Source of the DNA: Begonia masoniana
Taxonomy: Eukaryota > Streptophyta > Magnoliopsida > Cucurbitales > Begoniaceae
Assembly (NCBI GenBank): GCA_022432975.1
Contig: CM039502.1
Location: 26,334,996 to 26,398,995 of the forward strand
DNA: 64,000 nucleotides
Direction of reading: 5' to 3'
Shown here: positions 34,697 to 47,000 of the stretch, in pieces
Numbering within the stretch: the stretch's first letter is position 1
Layout: each line of letters begins with the position of its first letter
The notes under the pieces: model-generated
Told to the model about the DNA's origin: nothing
The model's database searches: none
The model's input: the letters and a program-made list of their open reading frames with translations, nothing else
Position numbers and translations under genes: made by a program

Positions 34697-35846
34697 CTTC
34701 TTATATATTTTATAATTATCACCCCTAATTTAGGTACATCATATTTTATATCAGAAAAACTCAGAGAATGTATATTTGCAAAATTAAATTACACATGATA
34801 AAGTGGCAAAACTGAATGTCATGCTTTACTAATTTAAATTGTGCTATAATGAATCTAGTGATATAAAACTTGCATGTTGGCTAAAGTTTTAATTCAATAA
34901 GATTCATTTTCATCAAAATAATAAAACTATCAAGTTACATTCTCTTTCTTAATTCCTACGGGTAATTAAGAAAAATAACTTGATATTTTATTCTAATTAA
35001 TCACATAAAATCTCTTGTGGGATAAACTTTACTATATTTATAAGATTAATTACAATAATTTTGATTTTCATACTTAATATATAATGTTATCAAACTAAAA
35101 ATATTATGGCTACCCTTTAATTAGATAAAATTATATTAATCACTTGACATTTAATTCACTTAATTTTAATTTTATTAAATAATTTTCTTTTATTTTTCAT
35201 AAATTACAATTTAAAATATGCATACAAAATAAACCATAAAATTAAATGCAATTAAATATACATGTAAAATTTATAAATTTAAACTATCATGCTTCTTTAT
35301 TCTACAAATATTAACAGAATTATTTTAAATATTCTAAAAGTTCGGATTAACTAAAATTTTAAATCATAATAGTTTCAATAAAACATTAATTCTGTAATTA
35401 CTATAATATTAAAATTTATAAAACAGAAATCACATTTTTTCTCTAAAAATCATCTGGTTGAGTGGCTCACCTACCTACCCATTAGCACCAGGTTTGATTT
35501 CCAAGTAATGCAAATTTTTCTGTTTTATGCTTCTAAGAATAATTAATATCATTAACATAGTAACCAAATCATTAAAAACCTACCCCGAATAATTAATATC
35601 ATTAACATAGTAACCAAATCATTAAAAACCTACCCCGAACTGTCCGAATGGCATTTAGCTCGACAACCCGAAGCGAGGTCAACCTCCGACAGACGCAATT
35701 TATTTATTTTTTGTTATTTTGAAAAATCACTATTTTTCAAAACGACTTCGTTGCGGGTTTGTTGAGTGTTTTCTACCATTGAAGACGACACGTAGTTTCC
35801 ATCCACCAAAAACTATATGTCGTTATGAGCAACAGGTACAAGCCAG
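34697..35846 (-). other. AT-rich leader region of copia element 1
   Basis: Very AT-rich DNA between gag and the second hAT insertion, consistent with the untranslated leader of a copia element (the leader resumes at 36979). A 50-bp unit starting GAATAATTAATATC is perfectly duplicated in tandem at 35537-35586 and 35587-35636. No coding potential. Confidence 0.5.
35537..35636. repeat. Perfect 50-bp tandem duplication
   Basis: Two identical adjacent units, from GAATAATTAATATC to AAACCTACCCC. The absence of divergence inside an otherwise decayed element implies a recent slippage event or an assembly duplication. Confidence 0.95.
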
Positions 35847-36970
35847 TAGGGGTGGGCAGGACCGGACCGCGAACCGAGAACCGGACCGGACCGACAGGTT
35901 TTGTCCGGGTTCGGTCCATAAATAATGGACCGCGGTCTGGTCCAAGTTCAAAACAACAAGAACCGAGGACCTTCGGTCCAGTTCTCGGTTTAGCGCCTGA
36001 AATCCCGAAGAACTGGGACCAGATCGAAGCAAGAGAATTAAACTCTCTTGACTCCCAGACTTCCTGTCCCAGCCCAGTGTCCCTAGTCTTCCAATCCTGA
36101 GTCCGTGACCTAGCTCGTTCTCTGCCTCTCTCTGTGGAAATCGCGAACTACCATTCCCAAACGGCGAAGTGCAAACGGCGAAGTTTCGGTGAGAACGGCG
36201 AAGTGCGAACACCCGACCTCCGATTTCAGAACACCCAACCTCCAATTTCCGAACACCTGACCTCCGAACGGCGAACACCCGACTTGCGAGTGCGAGTTTC
36301 CGTCTCCCCTGCGCCGAACTGCGAGTGGGAGTTTTCTTAAAGAAGCTGGTGAGTTGTATTTAGTATTTACTAGCCAAAGAAATTTTGCAATTAATTCTTC
36401 CTTTTCGTCTGTCTTTTATCTGGATTCTCTGTCTTCCAAGTGCGAGTTTCCGTCTCCCCTGCGTCTTTGCTTCTCCGTCTTAGCTTAGTGTAAGAAACTA
36501 AAATGTCTGATATTGCCAGCGCCTGGGTTTATAACTTCACTTCTCGCCTTCTGAAGCCAGTTTTTCAATGGTGATTTGTGCTCAATGGAGTCCCTACAGT
36601 TAGCTGTTCGATTTCTACGGAGATTTTGTCATCAAGGTCTTCTGGAATTATGTTATTTCTGTGTTTATTGAGGACATTTTTGTTTATAGCTTCTGGATTT
36701 TGTCTTTGAAGTTTTAGCTTTGGGTTATATTGACAGTTTTTTAAAATTTTATGGTTTTTCATAATTTTTTCGATTAAAAAAAAAATAAAAAAAAAACTTG
36801 GGCGGTATCGGGACCGAACCTGGACCGGACCGGAATTTTGGGTGCGGTCCAGGTTCGGTCCCGGTCCCGCACCGGACCGGTTCAGGTTTCGGGATAAAAA
36901 ATCCCGAAACTGTTCGGGCCGGTTCGATCCGAGCTCGGGACCGGACCGAACCGGCCCGTGCCCACCCCTA
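35847..36970. mobile_element. Non-autonomous hAT-like transposon, copy 2
   Basis: The same terminal inverted repeats as copy 1, TAGGGGTGGGCA and TGCCCACCCCTA, are flanked by a perfect 8-bp target duplication CAAGCCAG (35839-35846 and 36971-36978). Length is 1,124 bp. Subterminal GGACCGG/CCGGTCC motifs are dense on both sides. The interior contains tandem CGGCGAAGTG / CCGACCTCCG units and a T-rich stretch, with no transposase frame. It must have been mobilised in trans. Confidence 0.92.
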
Positions 36971-37282
36971 CAAGCCAGCCAATGCACTTAAGCGACACGT
37001 AGTATGCAGCCAACGGAAACTACACGTCGTTCTGCATCGTCTTCAACCCCCAGCGGGTTATTTCGACCCGGAAAAAACCAAAACCCTACCCGACTGTAAA
37101 TCGGACGTTTTCTCATCATTCCAGTCACCAAATGGAACGATTTTAGCTGCCGAATATTCTAATTAGGTTTATGAGTGATTCGTAACCATAAATTACTTCG
37201 ATAATGCCCAAAATGTAAACTTTAAAAATCTAAAATTTTAAAAAACAATTTACGTTTAAACATCAAGACAGAGGCTATGGAG

Positions 37283-37294
37283 GATCTGATACCA
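37283..37294 (-). other. Primer-binding site of copia element 1
   Basis: The minus strand reads TGGTATCAGATC, complementary to the 3' end of initiator tRNA-Met with one terminal deviation. It sits 2 nt inside the 5' LTR edge (37297). Confidence 0.8.
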
Positions 37295-37296
37295 AA

Positions 37297-37527
37297 TGTA
37301 AACTTAATTATACAGATCTAACCTGTTTTACATACGAAAACTAACGCGTTTAGATCGAAGTGCGGAAATAACCGAATTACCTCCGGCCATTGGTGTTGAA
37401 ACAGGAACTGCTGCTTTCCCTCCTTGAAGAGTCTTTTCTAATCCTTTCTAATCTCTACTGATGGTTTATTTTATTCCTAAAGGAGATTTATTTATAACTT
37501 CATTCATCAAGAAGTTATCAAATGAAA
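37297..37527 (-). repeat. 5' LTR of copia element 1, truncated
   Basis: Homologous to 23996 onward up to AAGAAGTTATCAAATG, then identity stops abruptly. The outer part of the LTR has been lost. Confidence 0.7.
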
Positions 37528-38014
37528 AGGGTGGAAACATCGGCGATTTCTTTGATGGAAACCGTTCACAAAAACTAGACCATAACTGTGGTTGGGAGTT
37601 TAATTCTGAAAAACTGTTAACAATCACAACTTTAGAAGACTGCAAGAAAGAAGATCATCTCTTTGATGTTGATTTTTGATTTTTCAGCAACTAAGTCTCG
37701 AAATCAGGAAAATATATCGATACCTACAGCTTCAATTTCGCAAATTTTTTTGCAGAGAATTTATCAGGCATTCATGGAGTTTAGAATAAAGTGGAACTGA
37801 ACTTGCCCATTGAATGTGATTCTCCTTTTATCTATCAAACAGACCATTGATGAGATGATCAGTTTTTCGCATTTCTGTTTGATATGAAACCTGTTTGGAT
37901 GAGGACATTTCTGGCCAGAATATAAGCATTGGTACGAAGAAAGAAGAACCAAGAAAGGGGAAAGAAATAAATTTTTAAAACATAAATTAATAATTTTTTA
38001 ATAATAAGGTAGGG
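37528..38014. other. Unassigned fragment between two copia elements
   Basis: The plus strand has an open stretch to a stop at 37679, with codon-like composition and a Glu/Asp/Lys-rich sequence (…D-C-K-K-E-D-H-L-F-D-V-D-F). It could be a relic exon of a host gene or captured sequence. No start, splice context or family was recognised. Confidence 0.3.
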
Positions 38015-38171
38015 TTTTAGAAAAGAATAAAGAGAAATCTTCTTTATTCTGCACTGCTTTACAAAGATATCTTCTTCTCTCATATATCCAGAACAAGAGA
38101 AAGAGAGAGTAACAGAAAAACTAAAGTTAACTGTTTTACACTAACTAGCAACTAATATACGTAAGCTACAA
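38015..38171 (-). repeat. 3' LTR of copia element 2
   Basis: Matches the sequence at 52492 onward with substitutions; the reverse strand begins TGTAGCTTACG at 38171. The coding sequence next to it stops within the first part of RNase H, so an internal deletion joined pol to this LTR. Confidence 0.65.
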
Positions 38172-39021
38172 ATACACGTAATAGATGACTTGAGATAATG
38201 TAATATTCTATAAGCAGCAGCAAGGTGTGTATCCTGTGGAGTTGATAAGAACTGACTAAGAAAATTGACTGCATGGGAAATATTAGGACGGGTAAAAGCC
38301 AAGTGTCGTAGTCAACCAATAAATTTTTTAAAAGAAGTAACATTTCGGATTAAATTCCTTGAATCAAAATTTGAGATGGATCCATCAAGGTTGAAACTGG
38401 TTTACAATCCAAAACGAGAAAGAAATGCAAATTACCCAAATCTTTGAGCTTGAATTTGCTATCAAGATATCACTTGAACTTATTTGCTTATTCCTTAGAA
38501 TTTCCAACTAAAATAATGTCATTAACGTAAACCAAAAGCTATAAGAAATAAGAATTTGTTCTCCTAATGAACATAGAATTATCAAACTAAGATTTAAAAA
38601 ATGCATCGTTGATTAAAGTGGATGAAAATTTGAAAAAGCATTGTTTAGAAGCTTGCTTCAGAATATATAAAGATTTCTTCGTCAAACAAACTTTATTTGA
38701 GAGCTCCTCCTTTCTATCATACCCTCGTGGTAGTTGCATATAAACTTATTCATGTAAATCTCCAACCAAAAATGCCTTATTAACATCAAGCTGGTGAAGA
38801 AAACAACCTTCACTTGCTGTTAAAGCAAGAATCATCTTTACTGTGACAAGTTTAGCGACTAGAGAAAATGTATCAAAGTAATTAACTCCATCTTGTTGAC
38901 TGTAGCCTTTGGCTACAAGGCAAGTCTTATAATGCTCGACAGAATCATCGGCACGATGTTTAATCTTAAACACCCATTTGCAACCAATAGTATGTTTAAT
39001 CTTGGGAAGTTCGGTAAGAAC
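38172..39021 (-). pseudogene. Copia reverse transcriptase remnant (C-terminal part)
   Basis: From 39021 down the minus strand reads T-E-L-P-K-I-K-H-T-I-G-C-K-W-V-F-K, then K-G-Y-S-Q-Q-D-G-V-N-Y, then Q-L-D-V-N-K-A-F-L-V-G-D-L. The Y-V-D-D active site is changed to Y-V-N-D. After a deletion it resumes with T-R-P-N-I-S-H-A-V and ends in L-H-Y-L-K. The part before K-I-K-H lies beyond the inserted LTR (40239-40330). Non-functional. Confidence 0.75.
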
Positions 39022-40238
39022 TGATAACTCTTGTAAAATAATTATTACAAAAGGTTAATTAAAGAATTACCGTTAAGATTTGGTGATAAAAATGATAAAA
39101 TGTATGTTTTGTAGTTAAATGTTGTAACATTGTGTCGTGACATCAGATTTGAATGAAAGTATTTATTTTGATTTTATTTTATGAAAAATCATATTTAATA
39201 TTGATGATTATTGCAAATCGATGAATCTAATTGAAAATATTAATTTTTCAAACTATAATCAAGATAAGGTCCACAAGTTTTAAAAGTAATGCAATAATTT
39301 TGGGGATTGAAAAAAAAGAAAGAGCTCAAATTAAGGAGAAGTCAAATTTGAGATTTTCTAATTTTAAGAAAATGAATGCTGATGCCAAGAGGAGGGAAAC
39401 ACATTAATAGAAGGCATCAAATGAAAAGAAGAAAAAAAGCCAGGAGAGAAGTGTGGCGCACGGAACAACGTGAATGAAAGGAAACAAGGGAAAAAGGAGG
39501 GGCACCAACTTCAACAAACAAAGAAGATTTTAATTTCTTTTCTATTATTTGATGGCTTCATTTTCTCATTATTCTTCCATTTTTCCTTCACTTTTCATGA
39601 ACTAAATCTTTTAGTGGCAAGATGAGAAAGCACGGATCTATATAGTTTTTGTAGTTTGTTGCAATAGTCAAGTTGAATAATTCATTATGGTTTTATTGTT
39701 TATATTTATTCAGTGTTGGAAAACATGAATAAATATTATGGTTACTATTATACGTGACCGTAAATATAGTTAGAAAATATATTGAATTGTGTGAAATTGA
39801 ATATTTTCATATCAATGTATTAATTTTGTATGACTGATTAAAATTGTGATTAATTGAGTTCATTATACTATTTGTCTTTCATGAAATAATGAAGAAAATA
39901 TTATAAGAGTTAATCAAATATCTGTGACAAGACTTGATTTATGAAAAATATTCTAAGTCATCTAATTTGATTGCTGCAGCATTTCCTACGACATCTGTAG
40001 TAAAAATTACATAGTGAAAAAAATTGAATCGGAGCTACGTTTTATTAATTGAATTTCATCAATTTCGTGTTAATAATTTATTTCATTATTCCAACCATCA
40101 CCTTTATTTCATTTTATTATTACTCTATATAAATTTAATTATTGATAAATTTTGTCCTTACAGGTTCGACATTCTACTTATTATTTATTACTTGCTTGTG
40201 ACACGTACACCTGCGTAGTGTAACGATTATGCACAACA
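39022..40238 (+). mobile_element. Solo LTR, Athila-like family D
   Basis: It starts TGATAACTCTTG and ends near GATTATGCACAACA. Flanks AGAAC (39017-39021) and ACAAC (40239-40243) may be a target duplication with one mismatch. The copia reverse-transcriptase sequence continues on both sides (E-W-Q-A-L-E-S-N-S-T-W, then T-E-L-P-K), so the insertion point within the gene is clear even though the exact right edge is not. Confidence 0.8.
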
Positions 40239-41228
40239 ACAACCAAGTAGAATTGCTTTCTAGAGCTTGCCATTCAACTTGCATAGTCTCTCTCCATTCA
40301 GGTTTGACATTTGCTTGAGAAAAATTTTTAAGTTCAGTATTTAAAGAAATGGCTAGACAATAAGACTAAAAGGAAGGAGATATCCGAGTATAGGATAAAA
40401 AATTAGAGAGAAGATATTTGGAAGAAGAAATAGGCAGATGATTCAACACAAGATTTTTGATGAACAATGTCTTTGGTTTGCAAGAAATTAGTCATGAAAA
40501 ATTCATAACCATTATATGTTATGATAGATTTTACTTTAAACTCAAAATGATTTTCGACCATAGAGGCAAAGTTCGAAAATAATGCAAAAACTTCAACTTT
40601 AGATTTCATCAAATAAGTCCAGGTTGCTTGACTGAAATCGTCAACAATAGTAAGGAAGTATTTAGAGCCATCATGAGCAATTGTATGGAGTGGTCCCCAA
40701 ACATCACAATGTACAAGAATAAATGGTCTTTCGGAAGTGGAATTATTTGAAATACAAGGAAAATGACGTTGTTTGGCTAATGGACAAATTGAACATTCAG
40801 AATTTGAGTGAAAAAGATACATCTAAAATGCCTTTGAACAACTTGAGCTTGGCATCTAAAGGATGACCAAGTCTTTTATGCCATCCTTTAGAAATCTGAC
40901 AACTTGTTGAATTGCAACTAAATACAGAGTGTGAAAATGAAGTAGAAGACACACTATGCTGACGAAAAACATAGAGGTTTCCACATCGTTCAGCCATCCC
41001 AATCTTCTTGCTTGTGGAAGAGTCCTGAATGGAGCAAGTCTTAGATTGCAAAAATAATTGAACAATTGATCATGGCTGTGAGTGCACTGATAAACAAAAG
41101 ATTGAAACTAAGAATAAGACATTTTGAAGAATTTTTGTACAGTATAGAATTTTTGTTTTGGATTTGGAAACCAAATCCCTTTCTACAAGAACTTGATTGA
41201 CTGCTGGCTTAAGATTTCTTTGTTTATG
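40239..41228 (-). pseudogene. Copia integrase and gag-pre-integrase remnant
   Basis: The minus strand from 41228 has G-W-H-K-R-L-G-H-P (gag-pre-integrase), zinc-binding spacing C-S-I-C-P-L-A-K-Q near 40790, and integrase core with H-C-D-V-W-G-P near 40700 and T-I-V-D-D-F-S-Q near 40640. Stops and frame changes break it. It continues the copia gag found beyond the Tekay element. Confidence 0.8.
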
Positions 41229-41532
41229 TGTCACGACCCGGGAGAGGGCCTAACAGAAACGCCAGGTTAAACGATCAACCTCAGGGAGGTCCGCCGTCTA
41301 ACCTAAGGCCAAGTGCGGAAGTTTAGCACAAATCCAGGACCTCCTCGAAGCAACAAATATAAGAGAGTACAAACAATCATAGAGATACAAGATAATGAAA
41401 ATAATTACAGGCCAAAGTAAGGTACAGTCTCAAATGTTTACTTACATAAATAAAGTGGCAGAAAACTAAAAGGGGAAACTACAAGGAGATCCCAAAACGA
41501 ACAAGCTCACTTCCTAGCCTTCCTTCCTTTAC

Positions 41533-41586
41533 CTGTAGAGGGGGAGTCAATGGGGTGAGTGACAAACTCAGTATGGGATGTTATAC
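41533..41586 (-). other. Candidate leader mini-exon (54 nt), 3' LTR copy
   Basis: Minus strand: acceptor GTGGTAG, 54 nt beginning GTATAACATC and ending TCTACAG, then donor GTAAAGGAAG. The same block occurs in the 5' LTR at 49129-49182, where it would be the functional copy. Confidence 0.4.
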
Positions 41587-42679
41587 CTACCACTAGGAAT
41601 GCATGCCATATAAAATCAATGCACGTTTTAAAATTTAAATCCTGTTTTCATGTTATTTATTTCTCTTATTATTATTCATTTATAACGGTTGAGGGCTAAT
41701 CATAAAATAAGGATATATCGCAAACATATGCCCACATCAACACTGAAATCGAAACACATATCCAGGTGTACAGTGAAAAGGGAGGTCACTCACGGATCCT
41801 CCGAACCACACCAGCATAGAAAGGCCGCGGTAGCACCAGCAGGGCCTCATAGTAAGAAGAGAAAAAGTCAACCACCAGGAGGGACGAACCGCTCAGCCCT
41901 GGGCCACCGTGAAACACACCAGGGCACACTAGGAGGGACGAACCACTCAACCCTGGGCCCAAGGGAACCACGCAGTGGACTTATCATACCGGGGGTAGCA
42001 ACGAACAGACACTGGCCAGGTCGGGTAACTGGGCGAGCATACCTCCGAGCCCATTCCGCCTATTCTCAGGGGGCGTACCCTACATTCTGCCTATTCTAAG
42101 GGGGCGTACCCTATCCAAACAAGTGTGGGGAGTACCACTACAACTGGGCAAAACCCCCTGATACTCCTAGCATAAGGGCCCAGCTAAGAGTGCCAGACGG
42201 TTATCTCCAGTATCGAACTCCAAATGGCACAGCAGAAAATCAATGCATGACAATATTAAATGCAGGTATAAAACTATCTACGTGCCAAGCATGAAAAATC
42301 TCAAGGAAATCTCAAATACCACCCGTCAGCAAAGGCAAGCAAAACATGGCATATAAAATCCACTAGGCAGTAGAATCAGTGAAAAATATACGTGCTACAA
42401 TATGCAAAATAATCATGCCAGTAAGAATGCCAACATCAATACTAGTGGTATCCCACCAAAGATAATATACGTGCATGCAAGGCTAGGTATAACGCGGAAA
42501 GTATAATAACCCATACCCCTAGGGCGAGTCCTCCTATCCTCAGTAAACTGTGGCGCCTCAGGAATAGTTTCGAACTCAGCAAAATTCTCCAAATCTGAGA
42601 GTCAAACACAAGGAAGGAACCCCGTTAAAATCCAATTGGGTCCAGAAACGATATAAGTAACGAACCGGGGCGAAAACGG

Positions 42680-42910
42680 GTCAAAATGGCACGGGTTGAC
42701 TTTTCGTCAAAAAGTCAACGGTCAAAGTCAAGTCAACGGTCAAAGTCAAGTCAACGGTCAGCGGTTGACTTTGACTGACCGGTCAAAGTCAACGGTCAAC
42801 CGTTGACTTTGGTCAAAGTCAACGGTCAAAGTCAACCGTTGACTTTGGTCAAAGTCAACCGTTGACTTTGGTCAAAGTCAACGGTCAAAGTCAACCGTTG
42901 ACTTTGACTG
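42680..42910. promoter_or_regulatory. Dense TTGAC/GTCAA (W-box core) array
   Basis: By my count about 30 TTGAC or GTCAA pentamers occur in about 230 bp, many extended to TTGACC or TTGACT, the WRKY-binding W-box (established motif). Units of the GGTCAAAGTCAAC type are arranged as direct and inverted repeats that can fold back. The array is shorter in the other LTR (50281-50465). Regulatory function is inference. Confidence 0.65.
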
Positions 42911-43956
42911 GCCGGTTCGGGTCGGCCTGGTTCGGTTCGGTCTGGGTCGGGTTGGCCTGGTTCGGGTCGGTTTGACCCGAACCAACCCAACCTAACTGGG
43001 CTCGGGCCAGACCCGGCCCAAACCCAAATCGGGTCGGGCCAGCAAGGGCTGGGTTGACCTGGCTTGATGGGCTGGGTCAGACCCGACCCAATGGGCCTAA
43101 GCCAAACCCGGCCCAGAAAGCCATGGGTCTGGGTCCAGCCTGACCCAAAACCGGATCGGGCTGGGCCAAACCCAGTCGGCCCTGGGCCTGAGTCAACTCG
43201 GCCTTGGGCCTGAGTCAACTCGGCCCAAAGCCCGAGTTAACTCAGCCCATGGTCGAGTTGACTCGGCCGGCGACCACCGAAGGCCGGCGATGTTCCGGCG
43301 ACGCTCCGGCGACCGACCGACGACCTTCCGACGACAAAAACCCAAATTTCACACCTGTTTTTCGCCAAAAAACGTTTCCAACGCGTTAGTCGACTCCTCT
43401 ACAATCGATTCCTACCAAAAACACGAAAAAAACAACCCTAAATCGTAGATCTAAAAAAAAACGAAAACCCGAAACTTCTCGGGCAAAAATCGAGAGAACG
43501 AGAGGTTACCTCCGAAATCGCCCTTCACAAACGTTGATCTACGCTTCGAGGCGAACGTTTTGACACCAAGATCTCGACGAACGGAGGTCGTTCCGGCGCC
43601 GGCGATTTTCTCCTCTCTCTCTCTCTCTCCTTCTCTCTCTCTCTCTTTCTCTCTCTTTCTGGTTGCTTCTGTCGGCAGAGAGGCAGGGATAAGGTTTCTT
43701 TTGAAACCTTATCTCTTCTTTTCTTTTCTATTAATTATTTTCTTTTATTTATTTATTAATTATTTTATTTATTTTATTTTATATTCTATTTACTTATTTC
43801 TTTTATTTGATTTATAATAAAACGGTTTTAAGATTCGATTTCTAATTTCAATTCCTACCGGAAATTAGCGAAATAAATCCCAAAATTTACGCTCTAAATT
43901 ACGCGAAAAATTTACCCAAATTTTTACAAAAAAATTAAAATTTGACGGGTTTTACA

Positions 43957-43972
43957 TCTTTTCCCCCTTTTT
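43957..43972 (-). other. Polypurine tract of the Tekay-type element
   Basis: The minus strand reads AAAAAGGGGGAAAAGA directly against the 3' LTR start TGTAAAACCC, the expected primer for plus-strand DNA synthesis. Confidence 0.92.
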
Positions 43973-44001
43973 GTGAATTTCGTCCTCGAAATTCGCCTCA
44001 A

Positions 44002-47000
44002 CTACACATCATAGTCAAGGTTGGGGTACTCCCTCACCATCTCGGACTCCAGCTCCCATGTAGCTTCTCTATCTGGATGGTTCTTCCACCGCACCAGAAC
44101 ATACGGAGCCTCCCGACGACGAAAGCGCCGAAGCTCACGTCTCAAAATGCGATCTGGCACCGCCTCGTACGTCGTGTCAGCCTGAACTGGTACTTCATCC
44201 CACGAAACATTGTGAGACGGATCAGGAATATACTTCCTCAGTTGGGATATATGGAAAACATTATGCACATGCCCCAACTGAGGAGGTAATCCCAGCCTGT
44301 AAGCCACCACTCCAATTCTTTCAACAATCTGGAATGGCCCAATGTACCGCGGGGCTAACTTTCCCTTCACCCCAAACCTGCTGACACCGCGAGTAGGATG
44401 AACCTTCACAAAGACAAAGTCTCCAGCATCAAACTCCACCTCACGTCTCTTCAGGTCTGCATAACTCTTTTGGCGACTCTGCACGACCTTCAGCCTTTCA
44501 CGAATCTGGTGGATCTTCTCAGTGGTCTCTCTAAGGATATTAGGCCTAAGCGCAAGTCGTTCCTCTTTTTCGGCCCAACACAAAGGAGAACGACATGGCC
44601 GACCGTACAATGCCTCGAACGGAGAAACCCCGATGCTGGTCTGGAAGCTGTTATTATACACGAACTCTACCAGCGGCAAGTGGTCTATCCAACTGCTACC
44701 AAAATCCAGAATACAAGACCTCAGCATATCTTCCAATATCTGTATGGTCCTCTCGGACTGCCCATCTGTCTGAGGATGATGTGCTGTGCTGAATTGAGTC
44801 TTCGTACCGAGCTCCTTTTGCAATCCTCTCCACAAATCCGAGGTGAAACGAGGATCACGATCAGACACTATGCTCAAAGGTACCCCATGAAGACGAACAA
44901 TGTTCTGCACGTACAATCGACTGAGCTTGGCAACAGAAAAAGTCATCCGAACAGGAATGAAATGTGCCGACTTCGTCAATCGATCCACAATAACCCATAT
45001 AGCATCAAATTTCTGGGAAGTCCTAGGGAGGTGAGTAACAAAATCCATGGTAATCTCCTCCCATTTCCATTCCGGAATAGGCAATGGCTGGAGTAACCCT
45101 GCCGGCCGCTGGTGTTCGGCTTTGACTCTCTGGCAGGTCATGCATCTGGCAACAAATTCTGCTACCTCTCTCTTCATGCCAACCCACCAATACTGACGCT
45201 TCAGATCCTGATACATTTTGGTACTGCCGGGGTGGATGGCAAAACTGGATCTGTGCGCCTCATCCAAAATAGCCTGCCTCAAGTTGGCGATGTTGGGAAC
45301 CGCCACCCTACCACGATAGAATAGGTCCCCAATAGCATTCACCGACCAACCCTCAAGCTGTTCCCCATTCTGAAGCTGTCCCACCCTGAATACCAGCTCC
45401 TCATCCTGCCGCTGCAGCTGCTTCACCCTTACAAGCATCGAAGGTGTAGCCACTACATGGTAGATGTAAGCCTGACTTCCAGTATCATGGTACTGCAACT
45501 GGAAATCTCCAATCACTAAAGACTTCTTCCACTCATCCAGAATCATGCAGGAAATGGAAGCTCGAGGATACCGGCTCAATGCATCAGCAACTGCATTAGC
45601 CTTGCCCGGATGGTATTCCAGACTAAAATCGTAATCCTCCAAATACTCCACCCATCTACGCTGCCTCAAGTTGAGGTCCTTCTGAGTGAACAAGTACTTT
45701 AAACTCTTGTGATCGGAGAAAACCTGGAAGCTGACACCATATAAATAACTCCGCCATATCTTCAAAGCAAAGACGATGGCAGCGAGCTCTAAGTCATGGG
45801 TAGGATAATTCTGCTCGTGGGGCTTCAACTGTCGAGAGGCATAAGCCACTACCTTACCCTGCTGCATCAATACACACCCCAAACCAACCCCGGAGGCGTC
45901 GGTATACACAGCATAGGGAAGGTTCCCATCTGAAACTGTCAGAATAGGAGCACTGGTCAACCTGCGCTTCAATTCTTCAAAGGCATTCTGACAGTCGACA
46001 TCCCAAACAAATCGCACATCTTTGCGAGTGAGTTTGGTAAGCGGCGCCGCAATAGAAGAGAAATTCTGCACAAAGCGCCGGTAGTATCCAGCTAACCCGA
46101 GGAAGCTACGAATCTCTGGGACGTTCTCGGGTGGCGGCCAATTCACTACTGCCTCAATCTTCGCAGGATCAACAGAAATACCATCCCGCGAAATGATATG
46201 GCCCAAGAACTTCACCTCAGAAGCCCAGAAATCACATTTACTGCGCTTTGCATACAACTGATGCTCCCTCAAGGTCTGTAGGACAATGCGGAGATGATCT
46301 CGATGTTCACGACGAGTCTTCGAGTAAATCAAGACGTCATCAATGAAGACTACCACAAACCGATCCAGATAAGGCCGGAAGATCCTGTTCATAAGATCCA
46401 TAAACACCGCTGGAGCATTTGTAAGCCCGAACGGTAAGACCAAGAACTCAAAATGTCCGTATCTGGTCCGGAAAGCAGTCTTGGGTATATCCTCCTCCCG
46501 AATCTTCACCTGATGATACCCTGTCCTCAGATCAATCTTCGAAAAATATCGTGAACCACCAAGCTGATCAAAGAGGTCGTCAATACATGGAAGCGGATAC
46601 TTATTTTTAACAGTAACCCTGTTCAGCCTCCGATAATCAACACATAACCTCAACGACCCATCCGCCTTTTTAGCAAACAAAACGGGAGAGCCCCAGGGCG
46701 ACCCACTCTCCCTGATAAATCCTTTGCTCTGCAGATCCTCTAACTGCTTACGCAGTTCCACTAACTCAGCGGGTGACATCCTGTAGGCAGGTATAGAAAC
46801 TGGAGTAGCCCCTGGAACGAGATCGATACAAAACTCAATCTCTCTGTCTGGAGGTAAACCCGGTAGCTCATCAGGAAAGACGTCATCGTACTCCCTAACG
46901 ACTGAGACATCAATCTCCTGCACCGCGGTCTCAAGGTCTAGATCCATCGACCAAAGTCCCCCATACTGTTCCAATCCACTCCTGCCTCGTAAACATACCC

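Larger units (their letters stand above)
23996..37527 (-). mobile_element. Decayed Ty1/copia element 1, heavily nested
   Basis: Homologous LTRs lie at 23996 onward and 37297-37527 (shared block from TGTAAAC to AAGAAGTTATCAAATG). An initiator-Met primer-binding site sits at 37294-37283. On the minus strand the order is gag, zinc knuckle, protease, integrase, reverse transcriptase, RNase H: the Ty1/copia order. All frames carry stops. Insertions are a hAT-like element (27600-31633, itself holding a solo LTR), a solo LTR (31826-33982) and a second hAT-like element (35847-36970). Subtracting these leaves about 6.2 kb of copia. Confidence 0.85.
41229..43956 (-). repeat. 3' LTR of the Tekay-type element
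   Basis: On the plus strand it runs from TGTCACGACCCGGGAG to GACGGGTTTTACA. It is nearly identical to 48825-51516. Inside are a W-box-like array (42680-42910), a GGGTCGG / GGGCC-rich stretch, a CT-rich tract (43614-43660) and candidate leader splice signals. The 136-aa frame at 41689-42099 is antisense, is duplicated in the other LTR and is not a gene. Confidence 0.95.

Noticed and set aside
35823..36278. Frames inside the second hAT-like element
   Set aside because: They translate tandem CGGCGAA and GGACCGG motifs; no transposase residues.
41689..42099. 136-codon frame, repeated nearly identically at 49285-49695
   Set aside because: It is the antisense strand of the Tekay LTR and its copy; it is duplicated only because the LTRs are.
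42832..43218. Pro/Gly-rich 128-codon frame
   Set aside because: It translates the GGGTCGG/GGGCC-rich LTR stretch; low complexity, no domain, and mirrored in the other LTR.
44398..45096. 232-codon plus-strand frame
   Set aside because: Shadow of the pol gene on the opposite strand.
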